From Pseudolabrys taiwanensis (GTDB lineage Bacteria > Pseudomonadota > Alphaproteobacteria > Rhizobiales > Xanthobacteraceae): DNA of 64,000 nt. Shown piece after piece: positions 22,701-28,167 of this stretch; position 1 is the stretch's first letter; each line of letters begins with the position of its first letter. Location of the stretch: the NCBI RefSeq assembly GCF_003367395.1, contig NZ_CP031417.1, positions 310,001-374,000 of the forward strand, in the 5' to 3' direction. Made by a program: the position numbers and the translations under genes. The notes beneath the pieces were generated by a model that was given only the letters and a program-made list of their open reading frames with translations, searched no databases and was not told the origin of the DNA.

Positions 22701-22881
22701 GCTGGGCTTTGGCGGTGACGATTCCACGCCCGAAAACCACCGCCCCGACACGCGGACCGATGTGCAAGGTCGAGGCCAGGAATCGCGCAGCGCTATTGAG
22801 GTCATCGGTGCCGGCGAACTGACACCGGGCCAGCGTGGGAAGCTGACCGAAACCGAAAGGCGTAATCTCGGTGCGCCTTGA
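10705..22881 (+). CDS. Giant filamentous-haemagglutinin-like secreted exoprotein (about 4,058 residues)
   Basis: The start at ATG 10705 has AAAAGG upstream; an in-frame ATG at 10597 lacks support. An unusually long signal peptide runs to about residue 67 (core SVSAVALLLAAPQAFA). A TPS/haemagglutinin-activity domain follows at about 130-300, with INRNGIIFGG at 232-241 in place of the usual NPNGI. The long middle is repetitive Gly/Asp/Thr/Ala beta-helix sequence. The C-terminal region at about 3560-3975 (GYLRG-like REAIAALFPAGNYAGDITMF, TIDAGEAGIRVSGN) matches the DUF3739 region of this family. The last 85 residues are polar and acidic. I saw no cysteine in the mature part. No TpsB (FhaC/ShlB) gene is in the window. 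It is probably a surface adhesin or matrix protein. Confidence 0.93.
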   Translation: MFNSPSVACESSFSRHEPCRLTSNAADGAGHGQEHRKASCSVRLFRTACLASVSAVALLLAAPQAFARPLGGYGGGSPSAAAQAQQAAQQAAQNGSLAASNALKRATQAVQAMQATQAAARNAALQAAGGVPNGLTVGGLQVAPGATPGSSLWQGAQLPTQAQANGRTQVEVRQFQQKAILTWQTFNVGSETDLRFDQQGNRNWVALNRVLDTTAPSRILGTIKADGSVYVINRNGIIFGGASQVNVGSLIASSADIADTQFLTNGIYSAQAGGVYLPSFTGATGKITVEAGAQISTAAPASVTAGGGFVALLGTQVDNAGAIATPKGQAILAAGDDFILRPGFGTTANVTSTTRGSEIAPVIGAGSASGNVTNTGLIFAQQGDITLAGRTLMQDGVLLSTTSVNTRGTIHLLNAASDAQGSITLGASSLTDILPELDSTDTALNTQRDALIAASAAANLARAGSATGAFDNLSLLADRQDQSRIEIVSGGDVVFKGGSLTQAQGGQVAVSAGRRVFTESGATIDVSGVRDVAVAMAANNIQVNVQGNELRDSPVNRDSGNLLNANVWIDLRDLILVPAGTGGYASDRYYTPGGLLEVSGYVNNTAHTIGEWSALGGTITLAAPEVIAQQGSVFDISGGSVAYQGGYIRTSNFRGADGRSYNVGDASANMLFTGIAGGWTRGSARWNVSETWTSVFNKGAVSTRWEDAYTVGRDAGSLVLSTPTAIFEGDILAAVVKGGRQLSARPDGVGDGYKLPQNAAPLAGTLAIGRYDARGLINGTAAKVTFDDVVRITAGMNAADAVPAGRTGTVLFDAGIVNKAQLGGLNVASDDAIAVNAPLTLAPGAVVTFTAPDVGINADITAHGGRVTLGNIMSAQLAVNLPVQYWALTDGAGHAQVSIGNGATVDLTGLWTNAAQDPSDQSGLAFVNGGRLKVATTGGITVASGTLLDVSSGGAMLTSGKIKGGKGGDVSLIANDFENLPDGGFYTTPRDAKLILDGRVQSYGFNGGGTLTLNAGQKIVIGGGAQSGDLHLDTALFASGFTAYDITGIGGVAIGDGTAVAPTVPVYRADDGLASLPTGSRIAADLWLPPAFLGNPIAATVTPRAGADLTLVASNGDFTLGQGASIAVDPGHAVNIYAYGQTTIDGTITAKGGNILVAGAQLFRGQWRQLGGNGAFSLTRSIWIGDDAVLDVSGYAATVTDLRGRVSGMVADGGSIALGGANGTASDAFVVIRPGALLDASGTAATIDILDGNGATPTVVASDGGSIALNSNSGIYIDGTMRAAAGGAGASGGTLSMNLVSRVYSPTTPNAQVPDGIGTVPEVLRKLRDITVTQQREASGLSGSAQAGQADSGLLFGNAAISAEQIAQGGFASLALRTSDLFVFKGDVNLALARSIAFGGGIFSVSDATPNISVALAAPYVRIDGFTEDKVGATHYNPGLTSVLPSAKLNSSTLSVAADLLDITGGVRFGASGQQGSGYVRWVSDTDNTLGGGAFVDAGGFAQVNLMSRGDIRFGNGRLSTDSTQQPGGWLKTSGDLTLTAAQIYPLSGASVAIYAGLIGSRGNETFDPARQKTITIRRSSGDIPQQPASVFGNLSLIAATIDQGGVVRAPLGRIIFNGLPDKFTEKPDVTTVIFRAGSVTSATANGLIMPFGGTADGTSYQGADGTLVDLGSALVSTANGAVITTGISVTAGTVIGEKGAVLDLSGGGSLTGAGFVSGRGGSVDTLKTPLINANPVNTFSSAGNKVYAIMPGYASAYGPAIATNGAGDPNIGRQITIPAGVPGLPAGNYTLLPSSYALLPGAFRVELGGSTNRAMSPFAMANGSYVASGILGVANTGIRDALPTELILSAGQVTRSYSQYNETSYADFARSKAALFGNVRPRLPDDGKILQFNIGASTGAPSLSFDGTANFDPANDGIAGSLLITSSAPSHIIDITAPGVAPIIGHSSISTDDLNAFHAASLFVGGGPLYVAPGTTSGGVEISGVSLTGGDSVVNVLDGAYLQARQVFLIGSSISVAGGAAIDTRGQSRAGLDSSLGYVFRGANFLAVANGRLNFLPSTGTGSIMIATGASLLTDGGIVIGAPGSLSMGDVNFGARYLSVTLNTINAGDPAALAAAQAAGVLPNGWTLNQAALDRLLRPSSTAGVPALEQLTLTVGGSINLFGSVTLDARSQSTSDVEFVLNTPAIYGLGSASDTAMVIADRLFWNGIRTGYFDNTGAGTPHYGVQPPAPITPNGAGTGAGNLVLQAQDVTFGYDKYSRQSDGVTLDRIAVGFANVAINATDRITGNSDGTLSVGLSKDPSGKLIGGNLTLSSPLITAEAGATIDYTAGGAIRVVTPAGSVPSETSVVADQGGTLSFKGDSVFVDTAFALPSGKLTLTATNDIVLGGNARVDLAGRAITFYDITKFGWGGDLMLQSANGNITQAAGSLIDVSATYNQAGSIAAVADDGVIALDGTLRGSTADDAQSGRIGLRAASLGDFTALNAMLNQAGFFGGRAFVLKQGDLVVGAGVRAHTVSISVDNGSLTVNGTIDASGAKPGSIRLAARDDLTLASTANLDTHSTVLQTDSYGAPIEANNTAHVDLTSSQGWVNLAPGASIDMRSADGIARGKLEINAPRLGSGSSATGAGAPDNATGDDIAISAAGPLNIRGAASVAVNGFATYTNAPADPDDANGQIIDQAWLDLVDEDSTVFYNAALGNTNLQARLAGLKNIAGSTFHLRPGVTIASATPNGNLTVKGDLDFSNYRYGLGADTQNHTGLGEVGVINFRAGGTLTVKGSINDGFAPPPVSPDALTTLFSGTLGADYTVTTGGVTLGAGWLTGIFNDWDPAVTVGFDIPLGPGFLILIDPTPDHPIPIDIPLAQDLMYGGFGDPLGGDIRDANGHILYRATDILDWGTIIPAGSVLGRGINSSIGGWGGIYTSLTAWPANTDLYMIGGNPVEKAISLPPGTVLPFNFSLTDITLTGPGDRKVWATSAMQTPGAQSWSMRLVGGADLTGADSRALQATTKLASGTGNVVLNDPFTVNLLGTGTSSAGVSVVRTGTGNLEILAGGSYRQDSPYGVYTAGTAIAVDSAYNTGRALAPDGTVLGSTDHPQNADYEATLKDAGGNYRPRMYYTENGGDFLLVAQGDIGGKQKMVNTSQSDSTVVGNWLWRQGGNGQATAWGINFGSYVGTDIGGGPQIGLAAFSGMGALGGGNVTLQAGGDIGNAGQGVVVAIGGSGRVTADGQLIQTGGGTLSVVAGGNVGTGGNQFVNLRGDTQVAAGDFGSLVSKNYGYNGQFDPRPLDPFKNFGVAAFAGGSFAPGDGAIAVRARGDLAMGSIDDPGRVTLGQDTAGGANGVKSSTWFTLWTGRTVIDLTAAGGDASPLSPNQSVGILPSVLRVTAASGDIFLNPALDGVSLMMPSPDGELQLLAQGSVIEVNSTTASFGPLSTSLASIATPFRPAWAWHALVGSSDTVQESNLWAQGNMLRDQLGATEAGINALGRLFAFGPDTTSDASAAGNGVRSKIYALTGDISGLRYGEVYHDVQFLGSGYVGTDYYRAAKPIDIIAGGDIFNIGGLILHSEPTDVSTIAAGGNVIYAGTNVGYSVGATSVTAVGLQIAGPGTLEVTAGGNIYQGSLAGIESIGALVQGDSRPGASVVLQAGVGQGTPGVGQVDWTGFAKLYLDPANRAGAGPLADQPGKVAKTYDTELVTWLKDRFGYSGADADALAYFNALPGAQQRVFLRQVYYAELTAGGREYNDKASSRFGSYLRGREAIAALFPAGNYAGDITMFSAKAAYSTTINSGFVHTDFGGDIQFLTPGGKVVVGTEGLAPGADAGLITQGQGEIQVYSKDSVLLGLSRIMTTFGGDILIWSAEGDINAGRGSKTTVLYTPPKRTYDIYGNVTLSPVVPSSGAGIATLNPIPEVKAGNIDLIAPLGTIDAGEAGIRVSGNVNLAALQVVNAANIQVQGTTTGVPVVQLPNVSGALAASNTAGAAQQTMTPAGNGNAAQPSIIIVEVLGFGGDDSTPENHRPDTRTDVQGRGQESRSAIEVIGAGELTPGQRGKLTETERRNLGAP

Positions 22882-22887
22882 CGGGGC

Positions 22888-22905
22888 GATGGGCGGCCAT
22901 CTTTT
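22888..22905 (+). terminator. Weak hairpin-T terminator after the exoprotein gene
   Basis: Stem 22888-22892 pairs with 22897-22901 (5 bp) around a 4-base loop, followed by four T residues, seven bases after the stop codon. The stem is short, so this is tentative. Confidence 0.35.
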
Positions 22906-23000
22906 GCCTCCCGTCGTCGCGCCGCCTTCGGCGTGCACCGTACTCGTAAGGGACCGATCTCTTAAGGACCTGTGACGGCGCTCGTCGTATGCCGCCAACG

Positions 23001-23090
23001 GAGCGTCTCCGTTATGTCGGGGTTAACCGACGCACGAAGACGCCAAATGAGCGAGGGAGCCGCGCTATTTTGCTTTCCCGACCTCGGCGA
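23001..23090. repeat. Right copy of the ~90-bp direct repeat, overlapping the pcaC 3' end
   Basis: This copy aligns to 7926-8012 in the same orientation, about 15,075-15,079 bases apart with small indels. Its right third is the coding 3' end of pcaC (minus strand) including the stop at 23065-23067. Its left end sits in a perfect 7-bp hairpin (22997-23003 with 23007-23013), half of which is lost in the left copy. The intact coding function here suggests this is the original and the left copy the duplicate. Confidence 0.8.
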
Positions 23091-23454
23091 TGATCTCGGC
23101 GGCTTCCTTGAAGGCGTGGTTCGCCGCCGGTACGCCGCAATAGATCGCCTGCTGCAGGATGATCTCCTTGATGTCGTCCGGCGTGAAGCCGCCTTCGGTC
23201 AAGGCCGCGCGCACATGCATGCGGAATTCGTCCCACTTGTCGATGGCGAGCATGGTGCCGATGACGAGAATGCGGCGCGTGCGTTCGTCGTAATGCGGCC
23301 GCGTCCACACTTCGCCCCAGGCGGCGCGGGTTATGAAGTCTTGGAACTCCTCGGAGAAGGCCGTCTTCTTGGCGTTGGCGCGGTCGACCCAGGCATTGCC
23401 AAGCACCTTGCGCCGCTGCGCCATGCCCTTTTCGTAGCGTTCGCGTTCGTCCAT
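23065..23454 (-). CDS. pcaC: 4-carboxymuconolactone decarboxylase
   Basis: 129 residues, normal length for PcaC. It converts 4-carboxymuconolactone to 3-oxoadipate enol-lactone in the protocatechuate branch of the beta-ketoadipate pathway. Typical segments are ERYEKGMAQRRKVLGNAWVD at the N-terminus, FQDFITRAAWGEVWTRP, and EIILQQAIYCGVPAANHAF near the catalytic end. It follows pcaD by 12 bases on the same strand. Its last codons are part of the right direct-repeat copy. The other pca genes (pcaHG, pcaB, pcaIJF) are not in the window. Confidence 0.95.
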   Translation of the reverse strand: MDERERYEKGMAQRRKVLGNAWVDRANAKKTAFSEEFQDFITRAAWGEVWTRPHYDERTRRILVIGTMLAIDKWDEFRMHVRAALTEGGFTPDDIKEIILQQAIYCGVPAANHAFKEAAEIIAEVGKAK

Positions 23455-23466
23455 GGGAAAGCTCCT

Positions 23467-24249
23467 TCAGCCAAGCAGAAATTCGAGCGTCGCTTTGGCG
23501 AAGGCCTGCGGTTGCTCGACGTTCGAAATGTGGGCGGCGTCGAGCGCGACGAGCTTGGCGCCTGAGATGGCTTTCGCAATCGCCTCGCCGGCGGCGGGCG
23601 GCGTCGCCGGATCCTGCGTGCCGACGATGACCAAGGTGGGTGCCTTGATGGTCGGATTGCTGTCGCGGAAGTCGATGTCGCGGACGGCGGCGACGCTGGC
23701 CATATAGCCTTCGTGGTCGGTGGCGACGAACATCTTGGTCATCCATTCGATCTTCTGTGGCGCGCGTTCGCGGAAGCCCTTGGTGAACCAGCGCTCCATA
23801 TTAGCGGCGACCATCTCGCTCAATTGATGGTCTTTGAGAAAGCGGAGACGATCGTTCCACGGCGCCTTGTCGGCATAATGGAAATGGGTGTTGGCCAGCA
23901 CCAGCTTCTCGATGCGGTCCGGAGCATGGGCGCCCAGCCATTGGCCGTCCATGCCGCCCATCGACAGGCCGCACCAGTTCGTCTTCTCCACCCCCAGCGC
24001 GTCAAGGACGGCGAGGATATCGCGGCCGAATAGCTCGGAGCTGTAGGGCCCTGTCGTCGTGCCGGACTGGCCGTGGCCGCGGCGGTCGTAACGGATGAGC
24101 CGGAAGTGTTTGGCAAATTCGGCGGCCTGGTCGTCCCACATGTGGAGGTCGGTGCCGAGGGAGTTCGACAGCATCAGCGGCGGCGCGTCGTCGCGGCCTT
24201 CCACCTGCACGAAAAGGCGGCAGCCATCGTCGGTCGTAACAATCGGCAT
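23467..24249 (-). CDS. pcaD: 3-oxoadipate enol-lactonase
   Basis: 260-residue alpha/beta hydrolase that opens 3-oxoadipate enol-lactone to 3-oxoadipate. The nucleophile elbow GLSMGG has Ser96. The oxyanion region is SNSLGTDLHMWDDQ, the acid lies in VIVGTQDPATPP, and the catalytic His is in LDAAHISNVEQP near the C-terminus. pcaD-pcaC form a compact operon. The upstream gap of about 160 bases to the divergent coxG-like gene must hold both promoters. Confidence 0.95.
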   Translation of the reverse strand: MPIVTTDDGCRLFVQVEGRDDAPPLMLSNSLGTDLHMWDDQAAEFAKHFRLIRYDRRGHGQSGTTTGPYSSELFGRDILAVLDALGVEKTNWCGLSMGGMDGQWLGAHAPDRIEKLVLANTHFHYADKAPWNDRLRFLKDHQLSEMVAANMERWFTKGFRERAPQKIEWMTKMFVATDHEGYMASVAAVRDIDFRDSNPTIKAPTLVIVGTQDPATPPAAGEAIAKAISGAKLVALDAAHISNVEQPQAFAKATLEFLLG

Positions 24250-24407
24250 GAAAAATTCCTCCCCGCCCGCGGAACGGTTGCTTTGGCAACAGACCTAACG
24301 TGCCCGTATGCGGCTGCAAAGCTCTTTTCAGCGGGCCATTAAGGGCTTAAAGGCCAGGGTTGGGCCGGCGCCGATTGGCTTGGCCGCGTGAGAAGGAGAC
24401 GACGCCA

Positions 24408-24857
24408 ATGGCGATGACGATGACGGGCGAGGTTCAACTCGCCGCGAGCCGCGACACGGTATGGGCCGCGCTCAATGATGCCGAGGTGCTCAAGGCCTGC
24501 ATCCCAGGCTGCGAAGAACTCAACAAGACCTCGGACACCGAATTCCAGGCCGTCGCCACGCAAAAGATCGGCCCGGTCAAAGCCCGCTTCAAGGGCAAGG
24601 TGCATCTCACCGATCTCGACCCGCCGAACGGTTACAAGATTTCCGGTGAGGGCGATGGCGGCATCGCCGGCTTCGCCAAGGGCGGCGCAACGGTGGCGCT
24701 CTCCGACAAGGACGGCGGTACGCTGCTGACCTACAACGTAGAGGCGCAGATTGGCGGCAAGCTCGCTCAGCTCGGTCAGCGCCTCATCAATGGCGCAGCC
24801 AAGAAGGTGGCCGACGAGTTCTTCCAGAACTTCGCAGCCGCGGTGGCAGCCAAGTAG
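24408..24857 (+). CDS. CoxG-like SRPBCC protein (carbon monoxide dehydrogenase subunit G family)
   Basis: 149 residues, start chosen at the ATG after AGAAGGAGA. It has the SRPBCC/CoxG pattern: SRDTVWAALNDAEVLKACIP at the N-terminus, IGPVKARFKGKVHLTDLDPP, and GGKLAQLGQRLINGAAKKVA near the end. CoxG proteins help recruit or mature molybdenum hydroxylases at the membrane. Its location 280 bases before coxS-coxL-coxM homologues fits that. Unlike longer CoxG proteins it lacks a C-terminal membrane-anchor extension. Confidence 0.88.
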   Translation: MAMTMTGEVQLAASRDTVWAALNDAEVLKACIPGCEELNKTSDTEFQAVATQKIGPVKARFKGKVHLTDLDPPNGYKISGEGDGGIAGFAKGGATVALSDKDGGTLLTYNVEAQIGGKLAQLGQRLINGAAKKVADEFFQNFAAAVAAK

Positions 24858-24904
24858 CTTCGCGCTGGCGGCACAGCCGCCATGCATTTCCCTAAATTGC
24901 CGGC

Positions 24905-24971
24905 GGCGCAAAAACGGCTCGAATCTGGCCTAAACGATTTTGTGAAAGGCCGATTTGCCGATTTTTGCGCC
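24905..24971. promoter_or_regulatory. Spaced 10-bp inverted repeat in the coxG-coxS gap
   Basis: ggcgcaaaaa at 24905-24914 is exactly inverted at 24962-24971 with 47 bases between. It lies 48 bases after the coxG-like stop and could be a large stem-loop (attenuator or terminator) or an operator pair. The 280-base gap shows no other gene. Confidence 0.3.
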
Positions 24972-25137
24972 GTTTGCGATGGAGTCCCTTGACCCGATAG
25001 GGGACGGGGGTTCAAAGTTATTGTAGTTCTAAACCGCGATCGGGCCGGGAATCGGCTCGATTCCGCGGCTCAGTCGTCCCCGCGAGGTGCGGGAGGGGCG
25101 AAAAAGGGCCGATGGGCCCCAAGTCGGGAGGAAGGCC

Positions 25138-25638
25138 ATGCCGTCCGTATCCATGACGGTGAACGGGAAACCGGTCACCGGCGATGTCGAAGCGCGCACG
25201 TTGCTCGTTCAATTTTTGCGCGAAAATCTGCGGCTGACCGGCACCCATGTCGGCTGCGACACGTCGCAGTGCGGCGCCTGCGTTATCCACATCGATGGCA
25301 TCGCCGCGAAGTCCTGCACCACGCTTGCGCTCCAGTGCGAAGGCGCGTCGATCACCACCATCGAAGGCTTGGCGGAAGCGAACGGTCCGCTGCACGCGAT
25401 GCAGGAGGCCTTCCGCGAGCATCACGGCCTGCAATGCGGCTTCTGCACGCCCGGCATGATCATGGCCGCGCTCGATATCGTGCGCCGCAACGGCAACGAT
25501 CTCGACGAGCATACGATCCGCGAGCAGCTCGACGGCAACCTCTGCCGCTGCACGGGCTATCACAACATCGTCAAAGCCATCCAAGCAGGAGCCAAGGCCA
25601 TGGCCGCGGGCGCGCCGAGCGCCCAAGCCGCCGAGTAA
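25138..25638 (+). CDS. Molybdenum hydroxylase small subunit, (2Fe-2S) protein, CoxS-like
   Basis: 166 residues, start at the ATG following GGGAGGAAGG. The N-terminal plant-ferredoxin-like cluster uses [15 protein letters not shown] plus a later Cys (KSCTT). The second cluster uses [12 protein letters not shown] and [12 protein letters not shown]. Electrons pass from the Mo site through these clusters to FAD. The gene is 36 bases before the large subunit, with the usual S-L-M set. The length is normal for the family. Confidence 0.94.
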   Translation: MPSVSMTVNGKPVTGDVEARTLLVQFLRENLRLTGTHVGCDTSQCGACVIHIDGIAAKSCTTLALQCEGASITTIEGLAEANGPLHAMQEAFREHHGLQCGFCTPGMIMAALDIVRRNGNDLDEHTIREQLDGNLCRCTGYHNIVKAIQAGAKAMAAGAPSAQAAE

Positions 25639-25674
25639 AGCCGACTAAAAAACTCAAAGGGAAGGAAGACCGCC

Positions 25675-28032
25675 ATGAGCGCGACGGGTATCGGCGCGGC
25701 GGTGCGCCGAAAGGAAGACTTCCGCTTTATTACCGGCAAAGGCCAATACACGGACGACGTGACGCGGCCGGGCGAGACGCGCGCGGTGTTCGTGCGCTCG
25801 CCTCATGCTCACGCCAAGATCAAGAGCATCGACGCCGGCGAAGCCAAGCGCATGCCCGGCGTGATCGACGTCCTCACCGGCGCCGATCTCGCCGGCGACA
25901 AGATCGGCAATCTCATCTGCGGCTGGATGGTCCACTCCAAGGACGGATCGCCGATGAAAATGTCGCCGCATCCGGCGCTCGCGGCCGGCAAGGTCAACCA
26001 TGTCGGCGACGCGGTCGCGGTGGTGATCGCCGAGAGCGTCGCGCTCGGCAAAGACGCCGCCGAGAAGGTGAAGGTCGAGTACGAGGAGCTGCCGGCGGTG
26101 GTCGATCCGGCGCAGGCCAAGTCCGGCCCGCAGATTCACGACGTGGCGCCGAAAAATACGATCTACGAATGGTCGCTCGGCGACGCCAAGGCGACCGAAG
26201 CCGCGTTCGCCGCGGCCAAGCATGTCACCAAGCTCGACTTCATCAATAACCGCCTCGCGCCGAACGCGATGGAGCCGCGGGCCGCGCTCGCCGAATACGA
26301 CGCCGGCACCGATCAGCTTACGCTGTGGAACACGTCGCAGAATCCGCACGTCGCGCGCCTCGTCATCTCGGCCTTTGTCGGCATCGCGCCGGAGCACAAG
26401 CTGCGCGTAATCGCGCCGGATGTCGGCGGTGGCTTCGGCTCCAAGATCTTCATCTATCCCGAAGAAGTGGTGTGCCTGTGGGCGTCGCGCCGCGTGCGCC
26501 GTCCGGTGAAGTGGACGTCCGAGCGCACCGAGGCGTTCCTGACCGACGCGCACGGCCGCGATCACATCACGCATGCCGAGCTGGCGCTCGATGCCAACGG
26601 CAAGATCCTGGCGCTGCGCGCGCACACCATCGCCAATCTCGGCGCCTATATGTCGACCTTCTCGTCGTCGGTGCCGACCTATCTCTACGCCACGCTGCTG
26701 TCCGGCCAGTACAACATCCCGCACATCTATTGCGAGGTGGACGCGGTCTACACCAACACCGTGCCGGTCGACGCCTATCGCGGCGCCGGGCGTCCCGAGG
26801 CGACTTTTGTGGTCGAGCGTCTGGTCGAAGTCGCCGCGCGCGAGATGGGGCTCGAGCCGCCCGAATTGCGCAAGCGCAATTTCATCACGAGCTTCCCGCA
26901 TCAGACGCCGGTGATCATGGCTTATGACGCCGGCGACTATAACGCGTCGCTGAAGAGGGCGATGGAGCTTGCCGACGTGAAGGGCTTCGGCAAGCGCAAA
27001 CGCGAAGCCGCCCGTCACGGCAAGCTCCGTGGCCTCGGCTACTCGACTTACATCGAGGCCTGCGGCATTGCGCCGTCGCAAGCCGTCGGCTCGCTCGGCG
27101 CCGGTGTCGGTCTCTGGGAAAGCGCGGAAGTCCGCGTCAACCCGACCGGCAGCGTTGAAGTGCTGACCGGTTCGCATGCGCACGGGCAGGGGCACGAGAC
27201 GACGTTCGCGCAGCTCGTGTCGGAGCGTCTCGGCATTCCTTTCGAGAACGTCTCGATCGTGCACGGCGACACCGACAAGGTGCAGTTCGGCATGGGCACT
27301 TACGGCTCGCGCTCCGGCGCGGTCGGCATGTCGGCGATCGTCAAGGCGCTCGACAAGGTCGAGGCCAAAGCCAAGAAGGTCGCCGCGCACATGCTCGAAG
27401 CCGCCGAAGGCGACATCGAGTTCAAGGACGGCAAGTTCACCGTCGCCGGCACGGACAAGTCGGCGGCGTGGGGCGATGTCGCGCTCAACGCTTATATCGC
27501 GCACAAGTTCTCGGGGCAGGAACTGGAGCCGGGCCTGAAGGAAACGTCCTTCTACGATCCGACCAACTTCACGTTTCCGGCCGGTTGCCACATCTGCGAG
27601 ATCGAAATCGATCGCGACACCGGCAAGACCGAAATCGTGAAGTGGACCGCGGTGGACGATTTCGGCACGGTCATCAATCCGATGATCGTCGAGGGCCAAG
27701 TGCATGGCGGCATCGCGCAGGGCGTCGGCCAGGCCATGCTGGAAGGCGTGATCTACGACAAGGACGGCCAGCTCGTGACCGGCTCGATGATGGACTACAC
27801 CATGCCGCGCGCCCACGATTTGCCGGCGTTCAAGGTGGAGACCACCGAGACCAAGGCGCCGTCCAATCCGCTCGGCATGAAGGGCTGTGGCGAGGCCGGC
27901 GCGATCGCCGCACCCGCCGCGGTGATCAACGCCATCACCGATGCCATCGGCACCGAGCAACTTGCTATGCCGGCCACCGCCAACGCGGTCTGGTCGGCGC
28001 TGCAACGCGCGACACCGCGCGCTGCGGCGTGA
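25675..28032 (+). CDS. Molybdenum hydroxylase large (molybdopterin) subunit, form II CoxL-like
   Basis: 785 residues of the xanthine dehydrogenase family. The molybdopterin-binding pattern is [17 protein letters not shown]. The active-site loop is AYRGAGR at residues 367-373, the form II signature; true aerobic CO dehydrogenase (form I) has AYxCSFR with the Cu-binding Cys. The base Glu is E740 in [11 protein letters not shown]. So CO oxidation is not supported and the substrate (an aldehyde or heterocycle) is unknown. The cofactor would be Mo-MCD by family. It is co-directional with coxS and coxM; a palindromic repeat separates it from coxM. Confidence 0.93.
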   Translation: MSATGIGAAVRRKEDFRFITGKGQYTDDVTRPGETRAVFVRSPHAHAKIKSIDAGEAKRMPGVIDVLTGADLAGDKIGNLICGWMVHSKDGSPMKMSPHPALAAGKVNHVGDAVAVVIAESVALGKDAAEKVKVEYEELPAVVDPAQAKSGPQIHDVAPKNTIYEWSLGDAKATEAAFAAAKHVTKLDFINNRLAPNAMEPRAALAEYDAGTDQLTLWNTSQNPHVARLVISAFVGIAPEHKLRVIAPDVGGGFGSKIFIYPEEVVCLWASRRVRRPVKWTSERTEAFLTDAHGRDHITHAELALDANGKILALRAHTIANLGAYMSTFSSSVPTYLYATLLSGQYNIPHIYCEVDAVYTNTVPVDAYRGAGRPEATFVVERLVEVAAREMGLEPPELRKRNFITSFPHQTPVIMAYDAGDYNASLKRAMELADVKGFGKRKREAARHGKLRGLGYSTYIEACGIAPSQAVGSLGAGVGLWESAEVRVNPTGSVEVLTGSHAHGQGHETTFAQLVSERLGIPFENVSIVHGDTDKVQFGMGTYGSRSGAVGMSAIVKALDKVEAKAKKVAAHMLEAAEGDIEFKDGKFTVAGTDKSAAWGDVALNAYIAHKFSGQELEPGLKETSFYDPTNFTFPAGCHICEIEIDRDTGKTEIVKWTAVDDFGTVINPMIVEGQVHGGIAQGVGQAMLEGVIYDKDGQLVTGSMMDYTMPRAHDLPAFKVETTETKAPSNPLGMKGCGEAGAIAAPAAVINAITDAIGTEQLAMPATANAVWSALQRATPRAAA

Positions 28033-28042
28033 ACGACTTACT

Positions 28043-28142
28043 CCTCATCCTGAGGAGCCCGCCGGAGGCGGGCGTCTCGAAGGATGAGGCCCGGTCCTTA
28101 CCCTTCGAGACGCGGCCTCGCGGCCGCTCCTGAGGGTAAGGA
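28043..28142. repeat. Palindromic intergenic repeat, two inverted units
   Basis: The unit at 28043-28089 runs from cctcatcctgaggagc to gcgtctcgaaggatgagg. A second unit at 28096-28142 is roughly its inverted copy (ccttacccttcgagacgc to gctcctgagggtaagg). This pattern resembles dispersed REP/BIME-like elements of Bradyrhizobium and Rhodopseudomonas genomes. It sits inside the coxL-coxM gap and could form a strong stem-loop in the message. Confidence 0.75.
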
Positions 28143-28167
28143 CGAAGAAGATCGCAGGAGAACTGAC

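Noticed and set aside
7926..23090. Transposon or integrative element with its own recombinase
   Set aside because: No transposase, integrase, tRNA target or terminal inverted repeats were seen; only the direct repeats support mobility, so the cassette is reported as a bounded insertion of unknown mechanism.
25654..28005. 783-codon minus-strand frame opposite the large molybdenum subunit
   Set aside because: Its sequence is the usual antisense of codon-biased coding DNA, with no recognisable domain; coxL motifs are on the plus strand.
25675..28032. Annotation as aerobic CO dehydrogenase
   Set aside because: The form I AYxCSFR loop is absent; AYRGAGR is form II.
28043..28142. CRISPR-like repeat
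   Set aside because: There are only two units, mutually inverted and palindromic, with no regular spacers; no CRISPR array was found anywhere in the window.
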